Source of the DNA: JAVBMJ01 sp031551275
Lineage (GTDB): Bacteria; Bacteroidota; Bacteroidia; Bacteroidales; Rikenellaceae
Length of the DNA stretch: 64,000 nucleotides
Assembly (NCBI GenBank): GCA_031551275.1
Contig: JAVBNX010000025.1
Span: 11,345 to 75,344, forward strand
Direction of reading: 5' to 3'
Made by a program: the position numbers and the translations under genes. The notes under the pieces were generated by a model. It had not been told where the DNA came from. It saw nothing but the letters and a program-made list of their open reading frames with translations, and ran no database searches. Positions 1 to 8,630 of this stretch are shown here, one piece after another. Numbering within the stretch: position 1 is the first letter of the stretch; each line of letters opens with the position of its first letter.

Positions 1-73
1 TGTAGCTTGTATTACGAACTCCCGGTTTTGCTCCATCCATGTTGTTTAAAGACCGGATAAAAGTACGCAAAAC

Positions 74-104
74 TTTGCAAATCGTATAATATTTCTTACC
101 TTTG
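74..104 (+). promoter_or_regulatory. Bacteroidota-type promoter for the DUF177-rpmF-plsX-fabH cluster
   Basis: A TTTG -33 element (74-77) and a TACCTTTG -7 element (97-104) are separated by 19 bases, matching the known Bacteroides consensus TTTG / TAnnTTTG. Transcription would begin near 110, giving a very short leader before the ATG at 124. This is the best two-part promoter seen in the window. Confidence 0.7.
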
Positions 105-123
105 TGGACTGTTTTTGAAAAAG

Positions 124-621
124 ATGAGCGTAGAGGGAAGATTCTCAATTCCTTACCAGGGGCTATCCAACGGCGATCACCATTTTGACTTCCAGGTCGA
201 TGCGTCGCTGTTCGAGGGCCGCGAAGGGGTCGAGATCAAGGACGGAAAGGGAGTGGTCAGCATCGACGCCCGCAAGGGGGTCGGCGGTGTGAGCCTTGAC
301 ATTTCGTTCGACGGAGAGGTAACCGTTCCCTGCGACCGCTGCCTGGAAGATTGCCCGCTCGAGGTCTCCTTCAACGAGAAGGCGCTTCTAAGGGAGACCC
401 CGGAGGAGCACGAGAGCGACGAGGGGATCATCTACCTGCCGGCAGGGGCGCAAACGGCCGACCTGGCGGACTACATCTACGAAAGCCTGGTGCTTGCCCT
501 TCCTTACCAGAGGGTCCACCCGGACGACGAGAACGGCAACCCGACCTGCGATCCCGATATGCTGGGCAGGTTCAAGATAGTTTCAGAAGAGGAGTTCGGC
601 CAACTCACCGGACAGGAGTAA
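124..621 (+). CDS. DUF177 (YceD-family) protein
   Basis: Protein of about 165 residues of the DUF177/YceD family, which is almost always encoded just upstream of rpmF; the family is linked to 23S rRNA/ribosome assembly in other bacteria. The diagnostic CDRC motif followed by a second Cys (CLEDC) is near residues 69-76, and the C-terminal half carries the RVHPDDENGN..CDP signature typical of Bacteroidota members. A TTG at 115 would add three residues (MKK), but the promoter at 74-104 leaves almost no leader for it, so the ATG at 124 is preferred. First gene of a cluster with rpmF, plsX and fabH. Confidence 0.85.
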   Translation: MSVEGRFSIPYQGLSNGDHHFDFQVDASLFEGREGVEIKDGKGVVSIDARKGVGGVSLDISFDGEVTVPCDRCLEDCPLEVSFNEKALLRETPEEHESDEGIIYLPAGAQTADLADYIYESLVLALPYQRVHPDDENGNPTCDPDMLGRFKIVSEEEFGQLTGQE

Positions 622-655
622 GTTACAAACGAAATTTTAAAGATAACGACTTAAC

Positions 656-838
656 ATGGCACATCCCAAACACCGGATTTCATCCACCCGCCGCGACAAG
701 CGCCGTACACATTACAAAGCTGAGATCCCCACGATCAGCGTCTGTTCCAACTGCGGTTCGGCTACTCTTTACCACCGTGTTTGCCCCGAGTGCGGTTTCT
801 ACCGCGGCAAGCTGGCTATCGAGCAGAAAGCTGAATAA
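656..838 (+). CDS. rpmF: 50S ribosomal protein L32
   Basis: Sixty-residue L32, a structural protein of the large ribosomal subunit. It starts MAHPKHR as expected, has the basic N-terminal tail, and keeps the zinc-ribbon cysteines CSNCG and CPECG, so this is the zinc-binding (C+) form rather than the cysteine-free paralogue. Length is normal for the family. It lies 34 bases after DUF177 and 16 bases before plsX, the classic order that couples ribosome and phospholipid synthesis genes. Confidence 0.97.
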   Translation: MAHPKHRISSTRRDKRRTHYKAEIPTISVCSNCGSATLYHRVCPECGFYRGKLAIEQKAE

Positions 839-854
839 CGCAGGGGGTTAGCCG

Positions 855-1802
855 ATGATCAAAGTAGGATTAGATGCGATGGGCGGCGATTTCGCCCCCG
901 AAGCCGCAGTCGTAGGAGCCGTCATGGCCTGCCGCGAGATAGACGCGCAGGACAGGATCGTCCTTTTCGGCGAAGCGGCGAGTATCCGCGACCTGCTTGA
1001 GAAGAACGGCTGCGACTGCGCCAACATCGAGGTGGTCCCCACCACGGGCGTGATCGGCATGGACGAGCACCCCGCGCACGCATTCTCCAAAAAACCCGAT
1101 TCGAGCATCGCGGTAGGCTTCGGTTGGCTGAAAGCCAAAAAGATCGACGCCTTCGCCAGCGCGGGCTCCACGGGGGCCATGATGGTAGGCTCCATGCACG
1201 TCATCGGCCAGATCCCCGGCGTCATCCGCCCCACGATCACCTCGCCCATCCCGACTGTGGACGGCGGCCAGGCGATCGTCCTGGACGTGGGCCTGAACGT
1301 GGATTGCAAGCCCGACGTACTGGCCCAGTACGGCCAGTTGGGCAGCATCTACGCCCAGACGGTGCTGGGTATCGACAACCCGAGGGTCGCTTTGCTGAAC
1401 ATCGGCGAGGAGAAGGAGAAGGGCAACCTGGCCGCCAGGGCAGCCTACGAGCAGATGGAGGGAACCACCGACTTTAATTTTGTGGGCAACGTCGAGGCCA
1501 AGCACATGTTCGACGGCACGGTGGCCGACGTGATCGTTTGCGACGGTTTCACGGGCAACTGTGCGCTCAAGCAGGCTGAAGGCTTCTATGATATCTGCCA
1601 GAAATTAGGAATCCAAAACCGGTTTATCGACGGCCTGAACTACGAGCAGATCGGCGGTACGCCCGTGTTGGGCATCAATTCCAACGTCATTATCGGCCAC
1701 GGCTGCTCTACGCCCCTGGCCATCAAGAATATGATCCTGCAAGGGTTGCAAGCCGCCCGCACAGGATTCGTGGAGGTGCTCCGCAAAAGTTTCGACAAAT
1801 GA
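855..1802 (+). CDS. plsX: Phosphate acyltransferase PlsX
   Basis: PlsX converts acyl-ACP plus phosphate to acyl-phosphate, the first step of the PlsX/PlsY route to phosphatidic acid; it is a peripheral membrane enzyme. The protein has 315 residues, normal for the family, with the N-terminal GLDAMGGDFAP signature, a GSTGAMM glycine-rich segment and the C-terminal IGHG motif. Its stop overlaps the fabH start by four bases (ATGA), indicating translational coupling between the two lipid genes. Confidence 0.95.
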   Translation: MIKVGLDAMGGDFAPEAAVVGAVMACREIDAQDRIVLFGEAASIRDLLEKNGCDCANIEVVPTTGVIGMDEHPAHAFSKKPDSSIAVGFGWLKAKKIDAFASAGSTGAMMVGSMHVIGQIPGVIRPTITSPIPTVDGGQAIVLDVGLNVDCKPDVLAQYGQLGSIYAQTVLGIDNPRVALLNIGEEKEKGNLAARAAYEQMEGTTDFNFVGNVEAKHMFDGTVADVIVCDGFTGNCALKQAEGFYDICQKLGIQNRFIDGLNYEQIGGTPVLGINSNVIIGHGCSTPLAIKNMILQGLQAARTGFVEVLRKSFDK

Positions 1803-2809
1803 AGAAAATAACGGCAGCGATAACCGGGGTAGGGGGCTACCTGCCCGACTACATCCTCGACAATTTCGAGTTATCGAAGATGGTTGACACCTCCGACGAG
1901 TGGATCATGTCCCACATGGGCATCAAAACCCGCCACATCCTCAAAGGCGAGGGAGTCGGGACCTCATACCTCGGCGAGAGGGCCGTCCTCGACCTTCTGG
2001 AGAAGACCAACACCGACCCGATGGAGGTCGAACTGGTGATCTGTGCCACGGTGACCCCGGATATGTTCTTCCCCTCGACGGCCAATTTGATCTGCTACCG
2101 CTCCGGGATGAAGAGCGCCTTCGGCTACGACATCTCGGCCGCTTGCAGCGGCTTTTTGTTCGCTTTGTCCACCGCCTCGCAATTCATCGAGACGGGCCGC
2201 TACAAAAAGATCGTCGTGATCGGCGCCGACAAAATGTCCTCGATCGTCAACTACGAGGATAGGACCACCTGCCCCATCTTCGGCGACGGCGCGGGCGCGA
2301 TCCTGTTGGAGCCCGACACCGAGGGCTTCGGCGTGCAGGATTTCGACCTCCACTCCGACGGCGGCGGCGCCCCCCACCTCTACATGAAGGCGGGCGGATC
2401 GGCATACCCCGCCACGGCCGAGACGGTCGCCAACAAATGGCACTACATCCACCAGGACGGCCAGCCCGTCTTCAAAGCCGCGGTGACCAACATGGCCGAC
2501 ACGGCTGTCGAGATCATGCGCCGCAACAAGCTGACCGCCGACGACATCGCCTACCTGGTCCCGCACCAGGCCAACATGCGCATCATCGACGCCACCGCCC
2601 GCCGCATGGGCCTGCCCGCCGAGAAGTGCATGATCAACATCGACAAATTCGGCAACACCACCGCCGCCACCCTGCCCCTGTGCCTGTGGGACTACGAAAC
2701 CCGCCTCAAAAAGGGCGATAACCTGGTCCTGGCCACCTTCGGCGGCGGTTTCACCTGGGGCGCCATGTACCTGAAGTGGGCCTACAACGGCGGCGACTTC
2801 ACGAAATAA
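1799..2809 (+). CDS. fabH: Beta-ketoacyl-ACP synthase III (FabH)
   Basis: FabH condenses acyl-CoA with malonyl-ACP to start type II fatty-acid synthesis. The 336-residue protein has the catalytic Cys116 in ISAACSG, His256 in VPHQAN and Asn286 in FGNTTAA, i.e. a complete Cys-His-Asn triad, plus the C-terminal FGGGFTWG. The start overlaps the plsX stop (ATGA). It ends the cluster and is followed within seven bases by a tRNA gene, so the tRNA may be partly read from the same promoter. Confidence 0.95.
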   Translation: MKKITAAITGVGGYLPDYILDNFELSKMVDTSDEWIMSHMGIKTRHILKGEGVGTSYLGERAVLDLLEKTNTDPMEVELVICATVTPDMFFPSTANLICYRSGMKSAFGYDISAACSGFLFALSTASQFIETGRYKKIVVIGADKMSSIVNYEDRTTCPIFGDGAGAILLEPDTEGFGVQDFDLHSDGGGAPHLYMKAGGSAYPATAETVANKWHYIHQDGQPVFKAAVTNMADTAVEIMRRNKLTADDIAYLVPHQANMRIIDATARRMGLPAEKCMINIDKFGNTTAATLPLCLWDYETRLKKGDNLVLATFGGGFTWGAMYLKWAYNGGDFTK

Positions 2810-2815
2810 ACTGAT

Positions 2816-2890
2816 GGCCTTGTAGTTCAAGGGATAGAACGAGGGTTTCCTAAACCCTAAATTCCAGTTCGAGTCTGGGCGAGGCTACCA
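2816..2890 (+). tRNA. tRNA-Arg (anticodon CCT)
   Basis: A full cloverleaf can be folded by eye. The acceptor stem pairs 2816-2822 with 2880-2886 (two GU pairs), the D stem pairs 2825-2828 with 2837-2840, the anticodon stem pairs 2842-2846 with 2854-2858 around loop TTCCTAA, and the T stem pairs 2863-2867 with 2875-2879 around TTCGAGT. The anticodon is CCT at 2849-2851, reading the AGG arginine codon. The discriminator is A and the CCA end is encoded. Confidence 0.95.
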
Positions 2891-2920
2891 AGAGGGGACG
2901 GTTTTCACCGTCCCCTCTTT
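2891..2920. terminator. Hairpin terminator after tRNA-Arg
   Basis: A perfect 11-bp stem (2891-2901 with 2908-2918) closes a six-base loop and starts directly after the tRNA CCA. Only a short T run follows on the plus strand. It sits between the plus-strand tRNA and the 3' end of a minus-strand lipoprotein gene and could serve both directions. Confidence 0.8.
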
Positions 2921-2952
2921 CGTATCCCTTCCTTGTCCCGTCCCGATCCGGT

Positions 2953-3351
2953 CTACTCCTCCGTCAGTTCCGCCAACAACTCCGGCGTAAGGATCAGCGT
3001 ATAAATCCCCAGACGTTTTTTCGCCGAATAGTTCCAATATTTCCGTAGCTTGAAATTCCCGGAGATGGGAGCGTCGTCGGCGAAGATTTCGAATGTTTGA
3101 CCGGAAAGCAACATCTCATTTTGCGCATACCTGTCTTCCGGAACAAAATCCTTCGGGCACATACCACCGTCTACGATGGAAACGAGGGCGGATTTTCCGG
3201 TATACAGGGTCATGGTGGCCTCCTGGTAATGGGGTGCAACGAACTGAAGGGTCTGGTTGGTTTGGTTGACGATCCGGTATTCGTATTCATACATACCCTC
3301 GCAACCATACAGGATGGCGCAAACCAACGAAATCAAGAAGAGTTTTTTCAT
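2953..3351 (-). CDS. Small putative lipoprotein, tandem paralogue 1 of 3
   Basis: Protein of 132 residues with a lipoprotein signal peptide (MKKLFLISLVCAILYGC, lipobox LYGC, lipidated Cys17), so it is expected to be anchored in the envelope. I do not recognise a named family. It shares with the next two upstream genes a Y.Y...NQT segment just after the signal, an F.LR.YW segment near residue 104 and a G.YTL.LTPE segment near the C-terminus, which looks like one all-beta domain. It is the last and most diverged of three tandem copies. Base composition is lower in GC than the flanking housekeeping genes. Confidence 0.75.
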   Translation of the reverse strand: MKKLFLISLVCAILYGCEGMYEYEYRIVNQTNQTLQFVAPHYQEATMTLYTGKSALVSIVDGGMCPKDFVPEDRYAQNEMLLSGQTFEIFADDAPISGNFKLRKYWNYSAKKRLGIYTLILTPELLAELTEE

Positions 3352-3421
3352 ACACAGTCATTTTCTGCATAAGACGCAGTAGCCCCGGTTGATGTTGCAC
3401 TCACAGAAAAATATTTCCGCA

Positions 3422-3832
3422 TCATTCCCCCAACTCATCCAATTTCTTAGGCGTCAGCGTCAGCGTATAAGTCCCCACGTTTGCCCTGGTCACAAAATCC
3501 CAATGTTCGCGCAGCTTAAACGCGTCCGAAATCTGCTCTCCGCCGATCTTGATGTGAATATTCCGGCAGGGGAGCACCTCCGCGTTCTCCCTGATCTTAT
3601 CCTTGGGTTCATAGCCCGCCTCTTTCGACCCTAAATCTTCCGTGTAAATAAGCACCGTTTGCCCGTCCGCGATCACAAAATACGAGACCGGCGATTGGGT
3701 CTTGCACTTCTCCTGCGGCGTGCTGACCTCTATGGGTCCGCCGGTTTGGTTGGCTATTTTGTACTCGTAGTAGCAATCCTCGCAACTGTACAACCCGGCG
3801 CAAAGCGACAAAATAAGGAATATCTTTTTCAT
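3422..3832 (-). CDS. Small putative lipoprotein, tandem paralogue 2 of 3
   Basis: Protein of 136 residues with signal peptide MKKIFLILSLCAGLYSC (lipobox LYSC). It has the same landmarks as its neighbours: YEYKIANQT after the signal, FKLREHWDF in the middle and GTYTLTLTP near the end. It carries more cysteines in the mature part (CEDC, EKCK, LPCR) than the other two copies, so a disulfide is possible. No function is known to me. It lies 12 bases downstream of paralogue 3 and 70 bases upstream of paralogue 1, so the three are probably co-transcribed. Confidence 0.75.
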   Translation of the reverse strand: MKKIFLILSLCAGLYSCEDCYYEYKIANQTGGPIEVSTPQEKCKTQSPVSYFVIADGQTVLIYTEDLGSKEAGYEPKDKIRENAEVLPCRNIHIKIGGEQISDAFKLREHWDFVTRANVGTYTLTLTPKKLDELGE

Positions 3833-3844
3833 ACCTCCGCCATT

Positions 3845-4249
3845 TTATTTGAGTTCGTCCACCAGCTCGGGCGTAAGGGTCAGCGTATAGCTTCCCAGGT
3901 ACGCCCTTGTGGAGAATTTCCAGTATTTACGTTGCTTGAATTTATCGGAGAGGGGCTCGCCGTCGACTATGATCCGGATTTTTGCGTAGGAGAGCATAAC
4001 GGCATCCATACCGACATCCTCGGGTTTTCTGTCGCTGTCGCTTTCGGTATAGATCAGGGTCGTCTGCCCGTTTTCGAGCGTGATGGGAAACTGTCGCACT
4101 CCCTCTTCATAGTAAGACCTTTCCTGGGACGCGACGACCTCGATGGTTTGCCCGGTTTGGTTGACTACCTTGTAGTCATACATACTGTCGTAAGTCATGC
4201 AACCGCACAACCCGCTACAAAATAACAATAGAAAGACGAATTTTTTCAT
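3845..4249 (-). CDS. Small putative lipoprotein, tandem paralogue 3 of 3
   Basis: Protein of 134 residues, first in the order of transcription. The ATG at 4249 is preferred because it gives a normal lipoprotein signal, MKKFVFLLLFCSGLCGC; a longer frame from 4288 would put 13 unlikely residues before it. It shares YDYKVVNQTGQ, FKQRKYWKFST and GSYTLTLTPEL with the two following genes. Function unknown; an envelope-anchored beta-sheet protein is all that can be inferred. Confidence 0.75.
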   Translation of the reverse strand: MKKFVFLLLFCSGLCGCMTYDSMYDYKVVNQTGQTIEVVASQERSYYEEGVRQFPITLENGQTTLIYTESDSDRKPEDVGMDAVMLSYAKIRIIVDGEPLSDKFKQRKYWKFSTRAYLGSYTLTLTPELVDELK

Positions 4250-4297
4250 GCCGCAAGCATTTATTGGTAAGACACCGCCCATCCCCAAAACGCTGCA

Positions 4298-5014
4298 TCA
4301 ACGCCCCGGGCCGTTGATCCGCTCCCGGATCTTCTCCCAGTCATGCGTCGAGAAAAGAGACTGATCCATCGTGCGGTACATCTCCCTGAACCGCGACATG
4401 GGGATCGAAAAACTTAACATATCAGCCTCCACATGGGGCCGCGCCGAGGGGTCGAACATCCCGATAAAGCACCGCCGCCCGTTTTTCCTGTTCTCCGCGA
4501 CGGTCTGCGTCACGGTCGTCGAGCACCCCGCCCCGAAAGTCGCCGTTACCGCGTCGTCCGCGTTGTTGTCGAAGAACGCCCACGAAACCAACCCCGAGAG
4601 CACATCCGGGGTGGAGAAGAAGATCAGCCCCTCCAGCATATCGAAACTCCCGACCGCATCCAGCCGCGCGAAGTTGAGGAATTTCCCCCCGGCCGGCAAA
4701 ACGCCCAGCCGCTCGATAAACTCCAAAACCATCTCCGGCGTCTGCTTGTACCGCTCGGTAACCGACACGAATTTAGGCACATGGGCAGGCATCGGCGTAA
4801 ACCCGCAATAGAACTTCCCGCCCCCGCAACCGCTGTTCTCGAGGCCCAGACTGACCGGCGTCCCTTCCCGGACCCCTTTCAAAGCCTTGAAAATGCACCC
4901 GTTGACCTTCTCCGTCTGTGCGGTGGCCTGATCCGAATACCAGAACGCGACGGGCAACCCGGCCGCCGGACCGAACGCCCCGACGTACCTCCCGATAAAT
5001 TCTTTAACTTCCAT
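4298..5014 (-). CDS. DUF169 family protein
   Basis: About 238 residues, recognised as a DUF169 (COG2043) protein by the N-terminal LPVAFWYSD segment, the KVNGCIFKALKGVREG segment and the GCGGG.FYCGF segment. The family is cytosolic and uncharacterised; its conserved cysteines suggest metal or redox chemistry. There is no signal peptide. Either the ATG at 5014 (MEVKEFIG) or the one at 5026 (adding MIWI) could be used; neither has a clear Shine-Dalgarno site, which is normal in Bacteroidota. Confidence 0.75.
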   Translation of the reverse strand: MEVKEFIGRYVGAFGPAAGLPVAFWYSDQATAQTEKVNGCIFKALKGVREGTPVSLGLENSGCGGGKFYCGFTPMPAHVPKFVSVTERYKQTPEMVLEFIERLGVLPAGGKFLNFARLDAVGSFDMLEGLIFFSTPDVLSGLVSWAFFDNNADDAVTATFGAGCSTTVTQTVAENRKNGRRCFIGMFDPSARPHVEADMLSFSIPMSRFREMYRTMDQSLFSTHDWEKIRERINGPGR

Positions 5015-5043
5015 AATCCAAATCATTTACGCTCCGGCCCGCC

Positions 5044-6354
5044 TTACCGCGCCGGATCCAAAACCTTGGCCACCTCTTCGGCCATCACCCTGTGCCCCAA
5101 CGAGTCGGGGTGGTTGTACCCGTTGTTGTAGTGCGCGAAATAGGGAATCCCCTCCTTATACAAATGCCTCCATCGCGCGTAGTTGTCTGCCAGCGACAAC
5201 CCGTTGGCCTGCGTGTAGTTGCGCAGGAATGGCGCGATCGACGCCATCTGCGAGTCGTCCCGCATATCGGACAAAACGTACCGCTCCACCACAGGCGGTG
5301 GGGTCATGATCACCCAAAGGATCCCCCGCGCCCTGAAATCGGCCAACACCCGGTCGTAAACAGGCACCAGCTCCTCCGCAGGCAACCCCATATCGTTCAA
5401 AAACTCACTCACCACCACATCCGGCTTGGCGTCCAGCACGCCTTGATAGGTAAGCCCCGGCAGGTTACCGTTCCTGCCCTGCAAATCCTTGAAGTGGTCG
5501 TCGTTGCGCAGCCAGTCCCGCATTTGGGTCGACCCGATGCCCATGATCAGCACCTCGGCCCTCTCGCCGTAACTCTTTGCCGCCCAAGCCTTCAACTGCT
5601 CGGGCCACGAAAACCCGGCCTCGACTTCCGCCCCCGCCGTGATCGAATCGCCCCAGCACAGGATCCTCAACGGCCGCGAGCTATCCTTGATCCGCGCGTC
5701 CAACTCCTTGCTGCGGTGGCTGTACGGCGTCCAGGCCGAGGGAGCCTCCAGAACCGGAAAAATATTCTCATCCGAAAGGCTCACGCACCCGAAACTCACA
5801 TACACATTGCACAGCAAAGTCTGCCCCTGCTCCAAAACCGGATGTTTGGGGCTCAACAGGGCAGGCTCTCCTTCCACAAGCGCCACCTTCCCCTTCTTAT
5901 CCTTTACCAGCGCGTCGACCCGCTGCAAAGAATACCTGTAATCCGCCGTCACGGTAGATCCGGGCTTCAGCGTCGACTTATCGCCCAGCCCCAGCATCCC
6001 GAACTGCGCCACAAGAACATAATCCTCGTCCCGGACCAAAATCCGCCCGAGCGAATCCCTGAGCACCAGCGTATTCTCCATCAGCGACCCGGCGGTATTC
6101 AAAAACCCGTTCACATCGGGCCCCGTCAGCCGGTCGCCCATCCAAAACCCCGCCGCCTCGCGCGATTTAAGCACAACGGCCTCGCCCGCCACCTCGCGGT
6201 ATTGCGCCGGCGCAACCTGGAACCTGTGCGTTTTCCCTTTCGCGTCCGTGTACCGGAGCGCCATCCCCTCCACCTTGTAACTCTGCGCGCAAGCCGCCCC
6301 GCAACCGCACGCCACCAGCAACGAAAGGATTACCTTCCTAAAACCCTGAACCAT
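5044..6354 (-). CDS. Secreted SGNH/GDSL-type hydrolase
   Basis: Protein of 436 residues with an N-terminal signal peptide ending near AACAQ. Residues 25-220 look like a beta-rich accessory region. The catalytic SGNH domain begins at CWGDSITAG with Ser237 as nucleophile; the block II glycine is in MGIGST, the block III asparagine in SEFLND and the block V Asp-x-x-His in NHPDSLGH. Such enzymes are esterases, often deacetylating glycans; the substrate cannot be read from the sequence. It lies between DUF169 and aroC on the same strand with short gaps. Confidence 0.85.
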   Translation of the reverse strand: MVQGFRKVILSLLVACGCGAACAQSYKVEGMALRYTDAKGKTHRFQVAPAQYREVAGEAVVLKSREAAGFWMGDRLTGPDVNGFLNTAGSLMENTLVLRDSLGRILVRDEDYVLVAQFGMLGLGDKSTLKPGSTVTADYRYSLQRVDALVKDKKGKVALVEGEPALLSPKHPVLEQGQTLLCNVYVSFGCVSLSDENIFPVLEAPSAWTPYSHRSKELDARIKDSSRPLRILCWGDSITAGAEVEAGFSWPEQLKAWAAKSYGERAEVLIMGIGSTQMRDWLRNDDHFKDLQGRNGNLPGLTYQGVLDAKPDVVVSEFLNDMGLPAEELVPVYDRVLADFRARGILWVIMTPPPVVERYVLSDMRDDSQMASIAPFLRNYTQANGLSLADNYARWRHLYKEGIPYFAHYNNGYNHPDSLGHRVMAEEVAKVLDPAR

Positions 6355-6379
6355 ATGTCTATAATTATTTGTTAAAACC

Positions 6380-7354
6380 TCAACCCATCAGCTCCGCCAG
6401 AGCGATCGCCATCGCCGCTTCCACCCCCACCGCACCGCGCAGGGCAACGCACGCGTCGTGCCGCCCCTTGATAGCGAGCTCTTCCACCCGCCCCGAAGCC
6501 GTATTGAGGGTCATCTGCGCGCGCGATATGCTCGGCGTGGGCTTGAATGCCGCGGTAACCACAATGGGATTCCCGTTGGTCAGCCCTCCGATAATCCCCC
6601 CCGCGTTGTTGGTCGCCGTTTTGCCGTCCGCCGAGAGGATCGGATCATTGTTCTCGCTGCCGCGCATACGGGCCGAGTGGAACCCGGCCCCGAACTCCAC
6701 CCCCTTGACCGCGGGAATGGAAAAGATCAGATGGGCCGCCACACTCTCCAAAGAATCAAAGAACGGCTCGCCCAACCCCACGGGAACCCCCTCGACGACG
6801 ACCTGCACGATCCCGCCCACCGAGTCGCCCACTTTCTGCGCCTCGGCGATAACCTGCTCGAACCGCAGGGGATCGCCCTGGGCGCCGACCTCGACGACCA
6901 GAGTGGAAAAGCCCACCGTTTCCGGCAGCATCTTTTTAGCCACCACCCCCGCCGCAACCAAAGGCAGGGTCAGCCGCCCCGAGAAGTGCCCGCCGCCCCG
7001 GGGGTCGTTCCATCCCCCGAATTTTTGCGCCGCCGCCCAATCCGCGTGCGAGGGCCTGGGATGCTCCGTTAGGTTGGCGTAATCCCCTGACCGCGTATTG
7101 GAATTATGGAACAGCAAAGTCAAAGGCGCGCCTGTGGTGCGCCCATTGTATATCCCCGAAACAATGTCAGGTACATCGCTCTCCTTGCGCGGCGTCGTCC
7201 CGGGCGCACCCCCGCGCCTGCGCGCCAGATCGCCCTCGAAATCCTCCACATCGAGCGCGATCCCGGGTTTAACCCCGTCGATAACCATACCCACCGCCTC
7301 CCCGTGCGATTCGCCGAAGATGGAGACCCTGAAATTGCGCCCGAACTGATTCAT
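6380..7354 (-). CDS. aroC: Chorismate synthase
   Basis: Catalyses the last shikimate step, EPSP to chorismate, with reduced FMN. It starts MNQFGRNFRVSIFGESHG, the expected N-terminus including the catalytic-region histidine, and keeps RRRGG, HPRPSHAD and GGGHFSGR. At 324 residues it is shorter than the usual 350-360, apparently a compact form rather than a truncation, because the RHDAC..R C-terminal signature is present. It lies five bases downstream of aroA, so the last two shikimate enzymes are made together. Confidence 0.95.
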   Translation of the reverse strand: MNQFGRNFRVSIFGESHGEAVGMVIDGVKPGIALDVEDFEGDLARRRGGAPGTTPRKESDVPDIVSGIYNGRTTGAPLTLLFHNSNTRSGDYANLTEHPRPSHADWAAAQKFGGWNDPRGGGHFSGRLTLPLVAAGVVAKKMLPETVGFSTLVVEVGAQGDPLRFEQVIAEAQKVGDSVGGIVQVVVEGVPVGLGEPFFDSLESVAAHLIFSIPAVKGVEFGAGFHSARMRGSENNDPILSADGKTATNNAGGIIGGLTNGNPIVVTAAFKPTPSISRAQMTLNTASGRVEELAIKGRHDACVALRGAVGVEAAMAIALAELMG

Positions 7355-7358
7355 TGTC

Positions 7359-8612
7359 CTATTTCTTTACGACCAGCGTGTCCAGGTCCGCCCAGAAAGC
7401 CGGATACGACTTGCTGACCGCCCTCGCGCCGGTTATTTTCGATTCGCCGTGGGCTGTAAGCGCCGCCACAGCCAGCGACATGGCGATCCGGTGGTCGTTG
7501 TGGCTCTCCACCACCGCGCCCTTCAGGGCCCCGCCCGTGACCGCCATCGTATCTTCGTCCTGCAACTCGATGTGGACGCCCAATTTGGCGAACTCCTCCT
7601 TGAGCGTCTGCGCCCGGTTGCTCTCCTTGTGCACCAGCCTGCTTGCCCCGGTCAACACGCTCGTCCCCTTGCAGTTGGCCGCCAAAGCGACCAGCGCGGG
7701 AAACAAATCGGGACAATGCGTCGCATCGAATTTGAAGGGCGTCAATTCATTTTTAGTGACCGTAACCGACTCCGGCGTCGTGGCGATCTGCGCCCCCGCA
7801 CGGGTCAGCGCGGTAATGATCGCCGCGTCCGCCTGCACCGACAACGGATTCAACCCCTCGACGGTTACCTCCCCGGCGACCGCACCCGCGACCAGCAGGG
7901 TCGAAGCCCCGCTCCAATCCCCCTCCACGCGGTACACGCAGGGCTCATAAGCCTGGTTGCCCGCAATATAGAACTCCCTGAACTCATTGTGCTCGATATC
8001 CACCCCGAAACTGCGCGCCAGCGCGATGGTCATCTCCACATAGGGAATGCTCTTCAAATTATGCACCCTGAGCACGGTATCTTCCCCCGCCAGCGGCAAC
8101 GCCATCAAAAGCCCCGTAATGAACTGCGAGCTGCCCTGTCCGTCGGCCTCGATCTCGCCGCCTTTGATGGGACCGCAAACGGTCACGGGCAGCAAATCGT
8201 TCTCCATCTCCACTTTAACCCCGAGCGCCTCCAACGGCTCCCGGATCATCCCGATCGGCCTGCGCAGGATCGAACCCGTCCCGGTAACGGTAATAGGCGT
8301 GTCCAGCAGCGAGGCGATGGGAACCATCAGCCGCGTGGCCAACCCCGACTCCCCGATATTGAAATGGTCGTGTACGACCTTCAACCCGCCCTCTATCATG
8401 TAGGAATCCTCCCCCGTCCGGGTAATCACGGCGCCCAGGGCCTGCGCGGCCTGCATGGCGTGGTGCGTGTCGTCGCACATCTCGACGCCCTGGAGCACGG
8501 AGCGCCCTTTGGCCATCAGGGCCGCGGCGACCGCCCTTTGCGCGTAGCTTTTCGAGCCGGGCGCGGTAATCGAGCCCTTGACCTGCGAAGGTTTTACGAT
8601 CTGCGTATCCAC
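7359..8612 (-). CDS. aroA: 3-phosphoshikimate 1-carboxyvinyltransferase (EPSP synthase)
   Basis: Joins PEP and shikimate-3-phosphate to give EPSP. The 417-residue protein has the N-terminal GSKSYAQRA phosphate-binding motif, a mid-domain SSQFITGLLMALP segment and the C-terminal SHNDHRIAMSLA signature. Length is close to the family norm. It is transcribed with aroC (downstream) and lptB (18 bases upstream). Confidence 0.95.
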   Translation of the reverse strand: MDTQIVKPSQVKGSITAPGSKSYAQRAVAAALMAKGRSVLQGVEMCDDTHHAMQAAQALGAVITRTGEDSYMIEGGLKVVHDHFNIGESGLATRLMVPIASLLDTPITVTGTGSILRRPIGMIREPLEALGVKVEMENDLLPVTVCGPIKGGEIEADGQGSSQFITGLLMALPLAGEDTVLRVHNLKSIPYVEMTIALARSFGVDIEHNEFREFYIAGNQAYEPCVYRVEGDWSGASTLLVAGAVAGEVTVEGLNPLSVQADAAIITALTRAGAQIATTPESVTVTKNELTPFKFDATHCPDLFPALVALAANCKGTSVLTGASRLVHKESNRAQTLKEEFAKLGVHIELQDEDTMAVTGGALKGAVVESHNDHRIAMSLAVAALTAHGESKITGARAVSKSYPAFWADLDTLVVKK

Positions 8613-8630
8613 TGCGTGTTAAGTCTGAAT

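Noticed and set aside
1..36. Possible start of a divergent minus-strand gene (ATG at 34-36, reading M-E-Q-N-R-E-F and onward to the window edge)
   Set aside because: Only 12 codons are visible and no domain can be judged, so it is not listed as a gene.
5092..6375. Long open frame (427 codons) on the plus strand opposite the SGNH hydrolase
   Set aside because: It is an antisense shadow of a GC-rich gene: Arg/Pro/His-rich composition with no recognisable domain, while the minus-strand frame has a signal peptide and catalytic motifs.
6380..7354. Truncation of chorismate synthase (324 residues)
   Set aside because: Both N- and C-terminal signatures are present; compact forms of the enzyme are known.
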